In this document: one piece after another, positions 24,773 through 32,642 of the stretch
Layout of the letters: each line of letters starts with the position of its first letter
Numbering within the stretch: the first letter of the stretch is position 1
Source: Microcystis panniformis FACHB-1757
Lineage (GTDB): Bacteria > Cyanobacteriota > Cyanobacteriia > Cyanobacteriales > Microcystaceae
Length of the DNA stretch: 64,000 nt
Direction: 5' to 3'
Assembly: GCF_001264245.1 (NCBI RefSeq)
Contig: NZ_CP011339.1
Location: 62,001 to 126,000 of the forward strand
Notes under the pieces: generated by a model
Told to the model about the DNA's origin: nothing
The model's input: the letters and a program-made list of their open reading frames with translations, nothing else
Database searches by the model: none
Position numbers and translations under genes: made by a program

Positions 24773-26944
24773 TTATTTAACAAACAACATTTCTTGATAG
24801 GTAGGCAGCGGCCAGAAATTGTCGGCCACTTCCCCTTCCAGTGTGTCAGCATATTCGCGCACCTTATCCATCAAGGGACGGATCGTTTGAGCGGAATACT
24901 GCATATGTTCCTCGATCGAGTCAAAATCGTCTTTAGCCATGGCCTCACTCAGTTTGCTAACGCCATCCATCAGTAATTTAATTAAATTCGAGACGGTTTG
25001 GGCCCTTTCCTTATCCATCTCGATGCCGATCGCCGCCGCATTAGCGATCGCCAAAGACAATTCCGACAAGTAGCGAACGGCAGCGGGATAAATAATCGTT
25101 TTAGCCATACTCACCACCAGTTTCGCCTCCACCTCGATGGCCAGCAAATACTGTTCCGCATAGACATCAAAACGACTTTCCAGTTCAACGGGGGTAAGCA
25201 CACCCATGCGGGTAAACAGTTCTTCAATATAATCGGCTTTCAGCACGGGTAAAGCATCGGCGGTGGTGCGGAGATTAGCCAAACCGCGCTCTTCTACCGC
25301 CATTTTGTGCCATTCTGGGGAATATCCGTTACCTCCGAAGATCACATTTCTGTGTTTGTCCATGATCTCCTTGAGAACACCCTGGGCGGCAGTATTGAGG
25401 TCTTCCCCGGCTTTCATCCGACTTTCTAAGTTATCCGCCACCCAAGTCAGGGAATCGGCTAGAATCGTGTTCATCGCCACCAGCGGCCCAGAAACTGACT
25501 GATTAGAACCCACGGCGCGGAATTCAAAGCGATTGCCCGTAAAAGCAAAAGGAGAGGTACGATTGCGATCGCCAGGATCCTTGGGGAATACCGGCAGGGT
25601 ATCGACACCGAGATCCATCAACCCCGGAGCATCAGAACCCTCAATTCGGCCTTGGCTAATTTGGTCAAATACCTTTTCTAACTGGCTGCCCAAATATACG
25701 GAAATAATGGCGGGAGGAGCTTCATTTGCCCCCAAACGGTGATCATTGCTGGCAGTAGCCACCACTGCGCGTAAAAGCGCCCCGTACTTGTGAACACCAC
25801 GAATTACCGCCCCACAGAATAACAAAAACTGCATATTAGCGTGGGGAGTATCGCCTGGATCTAACAAATTGCCCTGGGTAGCGTTGCCTACCGACCAGTT
25901 AACGTGTTTTCCCGAACCATTAATTCCCGCAAAGGGTTTTTCATGCAGTAGGCAAACAAAACCGTGTTTTTTAGCCGTACTTTTCAGCAAAGTCATAATT
26001 AACTGCTGATGGTCACTGGCCACGTTAGCAGCCTCGAAAAAGGGGGCAATCTCGAACTGTCCGGGAGCGACTTCATTATGGCGGGTTTTGGCCGGAATGC
26101 CGAGGCGATACATTCTTTCCTCCACTTCCTGCATAAACACCTGAACCCGTTCGGGAATCGCACCAAAATAATGATCGTCGAACTGTTGACCCTTAGCGGC
26201 GGGTTTACCAAATAGGGTGCGACCGGTGAGCAGTAAATCGGGGCGACTATGGGCAAAATGAGCATCTACGAGGAAATATTCCTGTTCAGCACCGCAGCTG
26301 GAGTTAACGGGGGCGACTTCCGTATGTCCTAATAGTTTAAGCACCCTGGTGGCGGCTTTACTCATCGATGAAATCGAACGTAAAAGGGGCGTTTTTTTGT
26401 CGAGGGCCTCTCCTGTCCAAGAGATAAAAACCGTGGGGATACAGAGGGTGACACCATTATCCGTCTCCATAACGTAGGCGGGACTGGTGACATCCCAAGC
26501 GGTGTAACCCCGCGCTTCAAAGGTGGAGCGAAGTCCGCCGTTAGGAAAGGAGGACCCGTCCGGTTCTCCCTGTACTAAGACTTTGCCGGTAAATTCTGTG
26601 ATCACTGAACCATCGCTCTGCACGGAGATAAAGCCGTCGTGTTTTTCGGCGGTGGCGTTGGTCATCGGATAGAAGACGTGAGCATAGTACAGCGCCCCTT
26701 TGGACGTGGCCCAATCTTTCATCGCTGCCGCTACCGCACTGGCGATGGAAACGTCTAATTTTCCCCCGGTTAAAATCGTGTTTTTGACCGATTTGAATAC
26801 GTCTTTGGGAAGACTGGCCTGCATTTTGCTCAGGGTAAACACATCGGTTGCCCAGAGGGCCTCTAAACGTTGAGGAATTTTGCTAGGTAGGGGTTTACGA
26901 TCCGTTACTTGAGAGATAGCTTGAACACGCGTTCCATAACTCAT
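24773..26944 (-). CDS. glnN: Glutamine synthetase type III
   Basis: The 723-aa enzyme makes glutamine from glutamate and ammonia. The length is that of GSIII, not the 470 aa of GlnA. GSIII features are NSSCGAEQEYFLVDAHFAHS, KTRHNEVAPGQFEIAPFFE, LLHEKPFAGINGSGKHVNWS, and NRTSPFAFTGNRFEFRAVGS with its active-site arginine. The C-terminus LEGEVADNFWPLPTYQEMLF is also typical. In cyanobacteria glnN is induced by nitrogen starvation through NtcA, and the upstream promoter fits that. It is a single-gene unit ended by a terminator. Confidence 0.96.
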   Translation of the reverse strand: MSYGTRVQAISQVTDRKPLPSKIPQRLEALWATDVFTLSKMQASLPKDVFKSVKNTILTGGKLDVSIASAVAAAMKDWATSKGALYYAHVFYPMTNATAEKHDGFISVQSDGSVITEFTGKVLVQGEPDGSSFPNGGLRSTFEARGYTAWDVTSPAYVMETDNGVTLCIPTVFISWTGEALDKKTPLLRSISSMSKAATRVLKLLGHTEVAPVNSSCGAEQEYFLVDAHFAHSRPDLLLTGRTLFGKPAAKGQQFDDHYFGAIPERVQVFMQEVEERMYRLGIPAKTRHNEVAPGQFEIAPFFEAANVASDHQQLIMTLLKSTAKKHGFVCLLHEKPFAGINGSGKHVNWSVGNATQGNLLDPGDTPHANMQFLLFCGAVIRGVHKYGALLRAVVATASNDHRLGANEAPPAIISVYLGSQLEKVFDQISQGRIEGSDAPGLMDLGVDTLPVFPKDPGDRNRTSPFAFTGNRFEFRAVGSNQSVSGPLVAMNTILADSLTWVADNLESRMKAGEDLNTAAQGVLKEIMDKHRNVIFGGNGYSPEWHKMAVEERGLANLRTTADALPVLKADYIEELFTRMGVLTPVELESRFDVYAEQYLLAIEVEAKLVVSMAKTIIYPAAVRYLSELSLAIANAAAIGIEMDKERAQTVSNLIKLLMDGVSKLSEAMAKDDFDSIEEHMQYSAQTIRPLMDKVREYADTLEGEVADNFWPLPTYQEMLFVK

Positions 26945-27146
26945 AAGTATTTTTCCTATTGTGTTGTGTCGTGGATAAAGGGTTACTTTACTTAGGCGAT
27001 GACAAGTTTCCTACTAACTTTGATGTTGAATTCCGGTCAGAGGCTATTCTCCGCTTAATAATTTTGATCCCACGGCACAAGCTTCTCTGCGGTTTTTATC
27101 TGCTTGCGCCGGCCTCTTTCCCGATCAATGAGCAACACCAGCCTTA

Positions 27147-27188
27147 ATCTTAAGAACAGATAATCCAGAGCTTTGTATCAAAGATTAC
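27147..27188 (-). promoter_or_regulatory. NtcA-activated promoter of glnN
   Basis: On the minus strand GTAATCTTTGATAC (27188-27175) matches the NtcA site GTA-N8-TAC. Exactly 22 bases further, TAAGAT (27152-27147) matches the -10 consensus TA-N3-T. This spacing is that of class II NtcA-activated promoters. It lies about 200 bp before the glnN start. Confidence 0.8.
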
Positions 27189-27227
27189 AAATATCCCAAA
27201 CCCGATCTTCCCCAAGCGATCGCACTG

Positions 27228-27260
27228 AGAAAACGGGTTTCTTTGAGAAACCCGTTTTCT
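27228..27260. repeat. 33-bp palindrome family, copy 2
   Basis: Identical in sequence to 5321-5353. It lies between the divergent glnN promoter and the PEP-CTERM gene. Confidence 0.85.
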
Positions 27261-27353
27261 GGAGATAAAACTCTATAGCAATCGATAAAAAAGCGATATT
27301 TGACAAAATCGGGGGGGGAGTAAAATGCTGGTGGAATTTGCCCAAAATTGCCC

Positions 27354-28073
27354 ATGAATTTTACAACTAACTTCAAATCTCTCTCTCTGGCTGGTGTTGT
27401 CTTCGCTGGCACAGTTAGCGCGATCGCTGGACTGACTATCCTCCCCGTCCAAGCGCTGCCGATCATCTACAATCCGACTCCAACCTTAACGCTTAATGCA
27501 GGCTCTGCTACTCCCAACGTTGGAGCCTTAGTCAACACTGCCAACGGCAATGGGTTGACTGGACCTGGAAACGCTTTGCAGCAACAGCACGTCGCAGGTA
27601 TGGATTTTTCTAATTTCTGGGGAGTACGTTTAGAAATCGGGACGACTCCTGCTGATGTCAATCTTGATTTTGATTTTGGCAGTTCTGTGTTCTTAGATAC
27701 CTTGGCTTTGTGGAATTACAACGTTTTTAATACCATAGCTACTGATCGCGGAATCAGGGATTTCACACTAATTCTCTCCAATAACGCCAACTTCAGCAGT
27801 CCAGTTTATGTATCAGGAACCCTAACACTACCTGAAGGTACGGCAAATAACATACCAGCGACAATCTTTTCCTTTCCAGTAATTCAAGCCCAATATGCCA
27901 GGCTAGATGTAGCAAGTAACTGGGGTCCGGGATTTCAGGGATTAGAGCCAAACGTGATTGGACTTTCTGAAGTCCGGTTTGCCCAGACTGTTCCTGTTCC
28001 TGAATCAAGTTCTGACTTAGGTTTGCTGGCCCTAGGCTTACTGGGAACGGCAGCGGCATTTAGGCGCCATTAG
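27354..28073 (+). CDS. PEP-CTERM exported protein
   Basis: The 239-aa product starts at ATG 27354 (TTG at 27348 is also in frame). It has a signal peptide, SLAGVVFAGTVSAIAGL, with a likely cleavage after PVQA. The body has the pattern of a galactose-binding, discoidin-like beta-sandwich (FSNFWGVRLEIGTTPADVN; RDFTLILSNNANFSSPVYVS; QYARLDVASNWG). The tail VPVPESSSDLGLLALGLLG with AAAFRRH is a PEP-CTERM sorting signal. Proteins of this class are exported and processed by an exosortase. The partner is unknown. Confidence 0.82.
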   Translation: MNFTTNFKSLSLAGVVFAGTVSAIAGLTILPVQALPIIYNPTPTLTLNAGSATPNVGALVNTANGNGLTGPGNALQQQHVAGMDFSNFWGVRLEIGTTPADVNLDFDFGSSVFLDTLALWNYNVFNTIATDRGIRDFTLILSNNANFSSPVYVSGTLTLPEGTANNIPATIFSFPVIQAQYARLDVASNWGPGFQGLEPNVIGLSEVRFAQTVPVPESSSDLGLLALGLLGTAAAFRRH

Positions 28074-28082
28074 GGCAGCCAT

Positions 28083-28136
28083 AGAAAACGGGTTTCTTTG
28101 AGAAGAAAACGGGTTTCTTTGAGAAACCCGTTTTCT
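28083..28136. repeat. 33-bp palindrome family, copy 3 with an extra half
   Basis: An extra left arm (28083-28103) precedes a complete palindrome (28104-28136). It follows the PEP-CTERM stop by about 10 bp and may act as its terminator. Confidence 0.85.
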
Positions 28137-28234
28137 GGTAAGCTGAGAAACAGGGCAAAATTATCGCCAAGTTCAAAACAACTGATCATCAAATCGACAA
28201 TCTTCGAGACAATCACTGAGCTTTATTCCTGTCA

Positions 28235-28480
28235 ATGATGCTAACAAAATATCTAAAACAAGCAATGGAACTGGCAACTTATGAAGTTCTAGAAGACGGT
28301 ACTTTTTATGGAGAAATTCCGGGATTTGAGGGAGTATATGCTAATGGGACAACTCTCGAAGCTACTAAGGAACAGTTACAGGAAGTTTTGGAAGGCTGGG
28401 TTATTTTAGGACTACGCTTACAGCATCAGTTACCGATTATTGACGGTATCAATCTAACCCCTCAACAAAAAATCGCCTGA
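28235..28480 (+). CDS. hicB: HicB-family antitoxin
   Basis: The 81-aa protein has the partial RNase-H-like HicB fold: MELATYEVLEDGTFYGEIPG, FEGVYANGTTLEATKEQLQ and EVLEGWVILGLRLQHQLPI. It precedes the toxin and shares the A of its start codon (stop TGA overlaps ATG). It is expected to bind the toxin and repress the pair. ATG at 28235 or 28238 could be the start. Confidence 0.9.
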   Translation: MMLTKYLKQAMELATYEVLEDGTFYGEIPGFEGVYANGTTLEATKEQLQEVLEGWVILGLRLQHQLPIIDGINLTPQQKIA

Positions 28481-28701
28481 TGCCACCTTTTGCCCCCATC
28501 AAAAGGAAAGAGTTAATTCGCCAGTTGAGAAAGCTGGGATTTTCTGGTCCTTTGGTAGGAGGAAATCATCAATATATGGTGCAGGGAAAATTAAAAATCT
28601 GGATTCCTAATCCACACCAAGGAGATATCAGTAAAAGCTTGCTGGCTAAAATTTTACAACAAGCAAATATTAGTAGAGAAGAATGGGAAAAATTACGTTA
28701 A
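28480..28701 (+). CDS. hicA: HicA-family mRNA interferase toxin
   Basis: The 73-aa double-stranded-RNA-binding-fold toxin has the expected parts: KRKELIRQLRKLGFSG, PLVGGNHQYMVQGKLKIWIP with the catalytic histidine, and HQGDISKSLLAKILQQANIS. The pair is complete here, whereas a decayed inverted copy lies at 5427-5530. Confidence 0.92.
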   Translation: MPPFAPIKRKELIRQLRKLGFSGPLVGGNHQYMVQGKLKIWIPNPHQGDISKSLLAKILQQANISREEWEKLR

Positions 28702-28758
28702 ACAATTCTGTCTTGGAAAAGTTAAAAACTGTTATCAATTAAGCAAGATGAATGCCAT

Positions 28759-28791
28759 AGAAAACGGGTTTCTTTGAGAAACCCGTTTTCT
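28759..28791. repeat. 33-bp palindrome family, copy 4
   Basis: Located between hicA and the convergent YoeB gene. The 57-bp spacer between hicA and this copy is also found, inverted, at 5354-5426. Confidence 0.85.
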
Positions 28792-28807
28792 GGAATACAT
28801 AAGCTGT

Positions 28808-29080
28808 TTAAGTATAGTGATATCGTGCTGCTAAAAACTCAATGCGGTCATCTTTGACTCGATAGACTAGACGGTGTTCTGTGGTAATTCGGCGTGACCA
28901 AGTATTAGCTTCAAGATACTTTATGGGTTCTGGTTTGCCTATTCCAGTAAAGGGATCGGCGGTGACAGATTCTACGAGATCGAGTAGGCGAAAGGCGATT
29001 TTTTTATCTGTTTTGTACCACCATCTTAAATCTTCTCGAAATTGACTGTCAAAGACAATTGCCCTACTCTTGGCGTTCAA
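28808..29080 (-). CDS. YoeB/Txe-type mRNA interferase toxin
   Basis: The 90-aa protein has the YoeB layout: FDSQFREDLRWWYKTDKKIA, KPEPIKYLEANTWSRRITTE and HRLVYRVKDDRIEFLAARYH followed by the conserved tyrosine. The residues around RRITTEHRLVY and ARYHY form the ribonuclease site in the family. It overlaps its antitoxin by 17 bp. Confidence 0.9.
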   Translation of the reverse strand: MNAKSRAIVFDSQFREDLRWWYKTDKKIAFRLLDLVESVTADPFTGIGKPEPIKYLEANTWSRRITTEHRLVYRVKDDRIEFLAARYHYT

Positions 29081-29363
29081 TTCCTAACTCCTGACAAAGT
29101 TCTGTAACTGTCTGTCCCGGTATTGTTTTAACGTCCCTCTCCATTGAACGTTCCAGTGCTGCCAATAACTTTCGAGCATTCGCAGGCGATCGCAAAAGAT
29201 AAACGGTTTCTAATAAGCCAGTTAATTCCTCTGCGCTTAATAGTGCCATATCTTTATGACCAGGGCGAGTAATAATCGCCATACTATTCTCGCTTTCCAG
29301 TCGATCCAGAAGGCTCGCTAAATTTTCTTGAGCTTGAGTGTAGGTAGTTTGGATAGAAAACAT
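29064..29363 (-). CDS. YefM/Phd-type antitoxin
   Basis: The 99-aa protein starts SIQTTYTQAQENLASLLDRL, the Phd/YefM N-terminal dimerisation and DNA-binding part, followed by SMAIITRPGHKDMALLSAEE and an acidic C-terminus that would wrap the toxin. It precedes the YoeB-like gene in the same transcript. Confidence 0.88.
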   Translation of the reverse strand: MFSIQTTYTQAQENLASLLDRLESENSMAIITRPGHKDMALLSAEELTGLLETVYLLRSPANARKLLAALERSMERDVKTIPGQTVTELCQELGIERQE

Positions 29364-29411
29364 AAGGCGAGGGCAACGAGTTGATTTGATTTTAGCTTAT
29401 TTCATCAACTG

Positions 29412-29444
29412 AGAAAACGGGTTTCTTTAAAAAACCCGTTTTCT
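29412..29444. repeat. 33-bp palindrome family, copy 5
   Basis: Same arms as the other copies, but with a TTTAAA loop instead of TTTGAG. It lies between the antitoxin promoter region and the small gene at 29530. Confidence 0.8.
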
Positions 29445-29529
29445 GGAATAAGAGGCGATCGCTAGGGGGTGCTAACTCGCGCTAAACTAGATTAAAATAA
29501 TTAATTAACTCCCAATTATTTGTTTAACC

Positions 29530-29872
29530 ATGAGTCAAGCTGCTGCTGCAATCAATACTAAACTAATTGATTCCCTTGCTCAAATTATCCTTTCCTTAAC
29601 TGACGAAGAACAACAGCTTCTCCTACAAAAAATCCAGCATCCAGCCTTATCTGATGTCGATTTTCATCAAGGTTTTCCCTTTGATGTTCAAATTCCTAAG
29701 TAGTCGTGCAAAATAAATTTCCTAGTGAAGAAAGGCAAAAGGCAAGAGGCAAGAGGCAAGAGGTGGTTAGATATGTGTAATTAATTTTGCTTAGGTACTT
29801 AATACAGAAACGCTCGCCGCCATTGAAGAAGTAGAAAAACATCCTGAGCGTCTTAAGCGTTATATACTTTAG
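29530..29872 (+). pseudogene. Small antitoxin-like gene broken by two elements
   Basis: ATG at 29530 begins MSQAAAAINTKLIDSLAQII followed by LSLTDEEQQLLLQKIQ and VDFHQGFPFDVQIP. A TA-flanked miniature element then introduces a stop at 29701-29703. Beyond it, 29801 on reads NTETLAAIEEVEKHPERLKR in the same frame once the element and one TA are removed. An IS630 element then cuts it again after KRYI. The whole resembles short antitoxin-type proteins seen with relE-like toxins in Microcystis, but that assignment is uncertain. Confidence 0.65.
29699..29799 (+). repeat. Miniature transposable element (TA-flanked), copy 3
   Basis: A 101-bp relative of 1572-1662 and 3549-3639. It starts AGTAGTCGTGCAAAATAAAT, ends TTAGGTACT and is flanked by TA (29697-29698 and 29800-29801). 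The interior differs and holds GGCAAGA direct repeats. Confidence 0.8.
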
Positions 29873-30953
29873 ACGTTCATAATCTGAGATTTATTAAACT
29901 TCTGAAATCGTAGAGTCAGCAAGGAATCCAGTTCTTTTTTATGTTTCAGATGGGCATCATTCAGACATTCATAAATAGCTGAAGAAAAGTCAGAAAAGTT
30001 CTCATAATATTTACCATATAAACATTTCTTTTTGACCAATTTCCACAGCCTTTCAATTAAATTTAGATTAGGTGAATAAGACGGCAGATAGAGCAGCTCT
30101 ATTGACAAAGAAAGAGCCAATTCTTCAACAATTTTACATTTTTGATAGCGGGCATTATCTAAGACTAGAGTGATGGGAATCATTAGTCCTAAAGCAGCTA
30201 TTTTTGAGCGGAGTTCACAGACTTGAGTTGCCGTAATATAAGTTTCATATGTTACCAGAATAACTTCATGAGTTATTGCATTTAATGCTCCTAAAACATT
30301 GAAGCGTTTACGCCCGCTCGGTGACTTAACAAAAAGTCTCTCAAAACACCAAACAAAACCGAGAAATGCTCCCATGACGAAGTGAGCGGCATCAACAAAA
30401 AAAACAGCCCTTTTTCCTTCTTTTGCCTCATTTAGTCTGGGTTCTAGCTTTTTTTCTTTGTAGTCCTCTTGTTCATCTGGGTCAGCTTTAGAAGGAAGAG
30501 AACCTACTTTTAAACATTTCATTCCCATTGATTTTAAAAATTTTCTCACTTGGGTAGGACTTCGTTTTATTCCCGTCAATTTTTCTATCCTATATACAGC
30601 TTCATTTATTGTGGCTGGTGGATTTTTCTCGAAGTATTTTTTGAGGGTTTCTTTTTGAAACTCTAATTCACTTTTAGGGCGATAGAAGTTGATTTCTTTT
30701 AATTTTTCTATTCCGCCTTCTTGATAATCGCGAAGATAGGTTAATAAGGTATTTGGCGAGATTCCTGCTAACTGACAAATTTTTTGGTGCGGTATCTTTT
30801 GGCTTTTTAACCAGAGAACTTCCATCTTCAGTTGAACCCGGGGATGGGGATGATGAAATCTTTCATAATACAGTGAGTTCTTTTCTTCTTCCGTGAATTC
30901 TAGGTTAATCATGTTTTTAATGAGTGCTTTGCTTCTAATTATGACTCTTAAAC
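29867..30953 (-). mobile_element. IS630-family insertion sequence
   Basis: The ends CTTTAGACGTTCATAAT (left) and GTTTAAGAGTCATAAT (right, complemented) are imperfect inverted repeats. TA flanks both sides (29865-29866 and 30954-30955), the IS630 target. It carries one intact transposase. It joins the broken antitoxin-like gene to a truncated pstA. Confidence 0.88.
29869..30912 (-). CDS. IS630-family transposase
   Basis: The 347-aa protein has an N-terminal helix-turn-helix pair (KSQKIPHQKICQLAGISPNT; KLTGIKRSPTQVRKFLKSMG). The DDE domain of the Tc1/mariner type follows, with AVFFVDAAHFVMGAFLGFVW, PITLVLDNARYQKCKIVEEL and LPSYSPNLNLIERLWKLVKK carrying the three acidic residues. The frame is complete and about the length of intact IS630 enzymes, so the element may be active. 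Confidence 0.93.
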   Translation of the reverse strand: MINLEFTEEEKNSLYYERFHHPHPRVQLKMEVLWLKSQKIPHQKICQLAGISPNTLLTYLRDYQEGGIEKLKEINFYRPKSELEFQKETLKKYFEKNPPATINEAVYRIEKLTGIKRSPTQVRKFLKSMGMKCLKVGSLPSKADPDEQEDYKEKKLEPRLNEAKEGKRAVFFVDAAHFVMGAFLGFVWCFERLFVKSPSGRKRFNVLGALNAITHEVILVTYETYITATQVCELRSKIAALGLMIPITLVLDNARYQKCKIVEELALSLSIELLYLPSYSPNLNLIERLWKLVKKKCLYGKYYENFSDFSSAIYECLNDAHLKHKKELDSLLTLRFQKFNKSQIMNV

Positions 30954-31430
30954 TATATTATTGTCCTTGAGTAAAAAATGCAAGTTGTAGCCGTGCAAAG
31001 TATAGTTAAAAACCGCTAATCCTAATAAGCCGTAGACGATCGAGGGAACCCCGGCCAGATTGCCGATATTCACCTCGATCAGTGCCGTCCACCAAGTTTT
31101 CGGGGCGTATTCCTCTAGATACAAAGCCGACCCGACCCCGATCGGTACCGCCACGAGAAGCACGATAATTCCCAGATAGAAACTACCGATGATCGCCGGA
31201 CGGATACCGCCCCTTTCCGGGAAACGGGAAGGCGTTTCCGTGAGGAATCCGGGGGTTAAGAGTCGTCCGAGTCCATCGTGGGCGATATTCAACACCAACA
31301 GCGCCAGAACGAACAAACCGATCAGTAAACCGAAGAGGAAAAGATACTCGCAGAATTTGCCGATCGCCTCGCGACGTTCGAGATGGTCGATAAATTCAAC
31401 GGTATCGGATTTGACAGAGGATTTAACCAT
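30948..31430 (-). pseudogene. pstA: Phosphate ABC transporter permease PstA, truncated
   Basis: The first 140 residues fit PstA, with membrane segments LFLFGLLIGLFVLALLVLNI and IIGSFYLGIIVLLVAVPIGV, then SALYLEEYAPKTWWTALIEV and NIGNLAGVPSIVYGLLGLAV. After GLAVF the sequence diverges (NYTLHGYNLHFLLKDNNIV) and stops inside the IS630 end. About half of the normal 280-300 aa is missing, including the last membrane helices. Removing the IS does not restore PstA, so a deletion came first. No pstB follows. Confidence 0.85.
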
Positions 31431-31436
31431 GGGAAA

Positions 31437-32381
31437 TCAATCGTATTTTTCTTTAAAACGGTGGGATATCCAGTAACTGGCTAGATTCAGCACCAGCGTG
31501 ATCAGAAAAAGCACCGCGCCGACCGCGTAGAGGGTTTTAAAACTGAGACTGCCCCGGGGCGCATCTCCCCCGGAAATCTCGGCCATAAAAGCGGTCATCG
31601 TGGCGATCGACTCGAAGGGATTGAGGGTAAGCCGGGGTTGCGAGCCGGCGGCGATCAACACCGTCATCGTTTCCCCCACCGCCCGGGACATTCCCAGAAT
31701 AATCGAGGCCATGATCCCGGAGAGGGCGGCGGGGAGAACCACTTTAAAAATCGTTTCCAGCTTGGTAATTCCTAGCGCGTAGGAACCCTCGCGCAGGGAA
31801 CGAGGAACCGCTCGGATTGCGTCTAAACTAATCGATCCCACCGTGGGAGTGATCATGATCCCCATCATTAACCCGGCACTGAGGGCGTTAAAAATCTCGA
31901 CGGGGAAAAGATTCCGCAAAGTGGGCGTGACAACGAGTAGGGCGAAGTACCCATACACCACCGTGGGAATCCCGGCGAGAAGTTCCACCGCGGGGCGTAA
32001 AATCGCCGCCAGGTTCGGTTTCGCGTATTCGGCGAGGTAGATCGCGGAAGATAGGCCTAAAGGAACCGCGACGGACATAGCGATGGCCGTGGTTAAAAAT
32101 GTCCCGTTAATTAGCGGCCAGATACCGAAATGAGGGGTGGCGAACAGTGGAGTCCAACGGGTATCGAGAAAGAATTGGGCGAAAGATACCTCTTGAAAAA
32201 ATCCCCAGGTTTCACTAAAAATAATCGCCACGATGCCGATCGTCGTCGCCACGGAAACGAAGGCGCAAGCGAAGAGAATGACCGCGATTATCTTCTCTTG
32301 AATATCGTCGCCGGGGTGCTTGAGGAGTGAATTATCTCCCGCGAAAAAAGAATTATCGAAAGAACTCGGGGTTAAGGTCAT
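31437..32381 (-). CDS. pstC: Phosphate ABC transporter permease PstC
   Basis: The 314-aa membrane protein forms half of the phosphate channel. It has about six membrane segments. The family parts include GIWPLINGTFLTTAIAMSVA, VPLGLSSAIYLAEYAKPN, LLAGIPTVVYGYFALLVVTP, and the cytoplasmic loop RAVPRSLREGSYALGITKLE that docks the ATPase. SRAVGETMTVLIAAGSQP follows. The stop is six bases before the pstA start, so they are one operon. The gene looks intact although its partners are damaged. Confidence 0.94.
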   Translation of the reverse strand: MTLTPSSFDNSFFAGDNSLLKHPGDDIQEKIIAVILFACAFVSVATTIGIVAIIFSETWGFFQEVSFAQFFLDTRWTPLFATPHFGIWPLINGTFLTTAIAMSVAVPLGLSSAIYLAEYAKPNLAAILRPAVELLAGIPTVVYGYFALLVVTPTLRNLFPVEIFNALSAGLMMGIMITPTVGSISLDAIRAVPRSLREGSYALGITKLETIFKVVLPAALSGIMASIILGMSRAVGETMTVLIAAGSQPRLTLNPFESIATMTAFMAEISGGDAPRGSLSFKTLYAVGAVLFLITLVLNLASYWISHRFKEKYD

Positions 32382-32642
32382 GGTTTAACAAAATTCCTTT
32401 TTTAGATAAAGTTCGTGATCGGTTCTCCCGGTTTAGCTTTGCCAAATTTCGATCCCGTTTCCCCGCGCTCGAATTTCCGCAGGGTTTTGACGTAGGCCTC
32501 ATCAGGTAAAGCGACGTAACCCACGCCATCGACCCATTTCCAGGAATTTTCTAAATAGAAGCGCACGAATTTTTCCAGGGATGGATTCGTTTTTAAATTA
32601 TTCTTGTTGACGTAGATAAACAGGGGACGGGAAAGGGGATTA

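Noticed and set aside
27348..27353. TTG start of the PEP-CTERM gene at 27348
   Set aside because: ATG at 27354 gives a normal signal peptide and no known relative needs the extra two residues.
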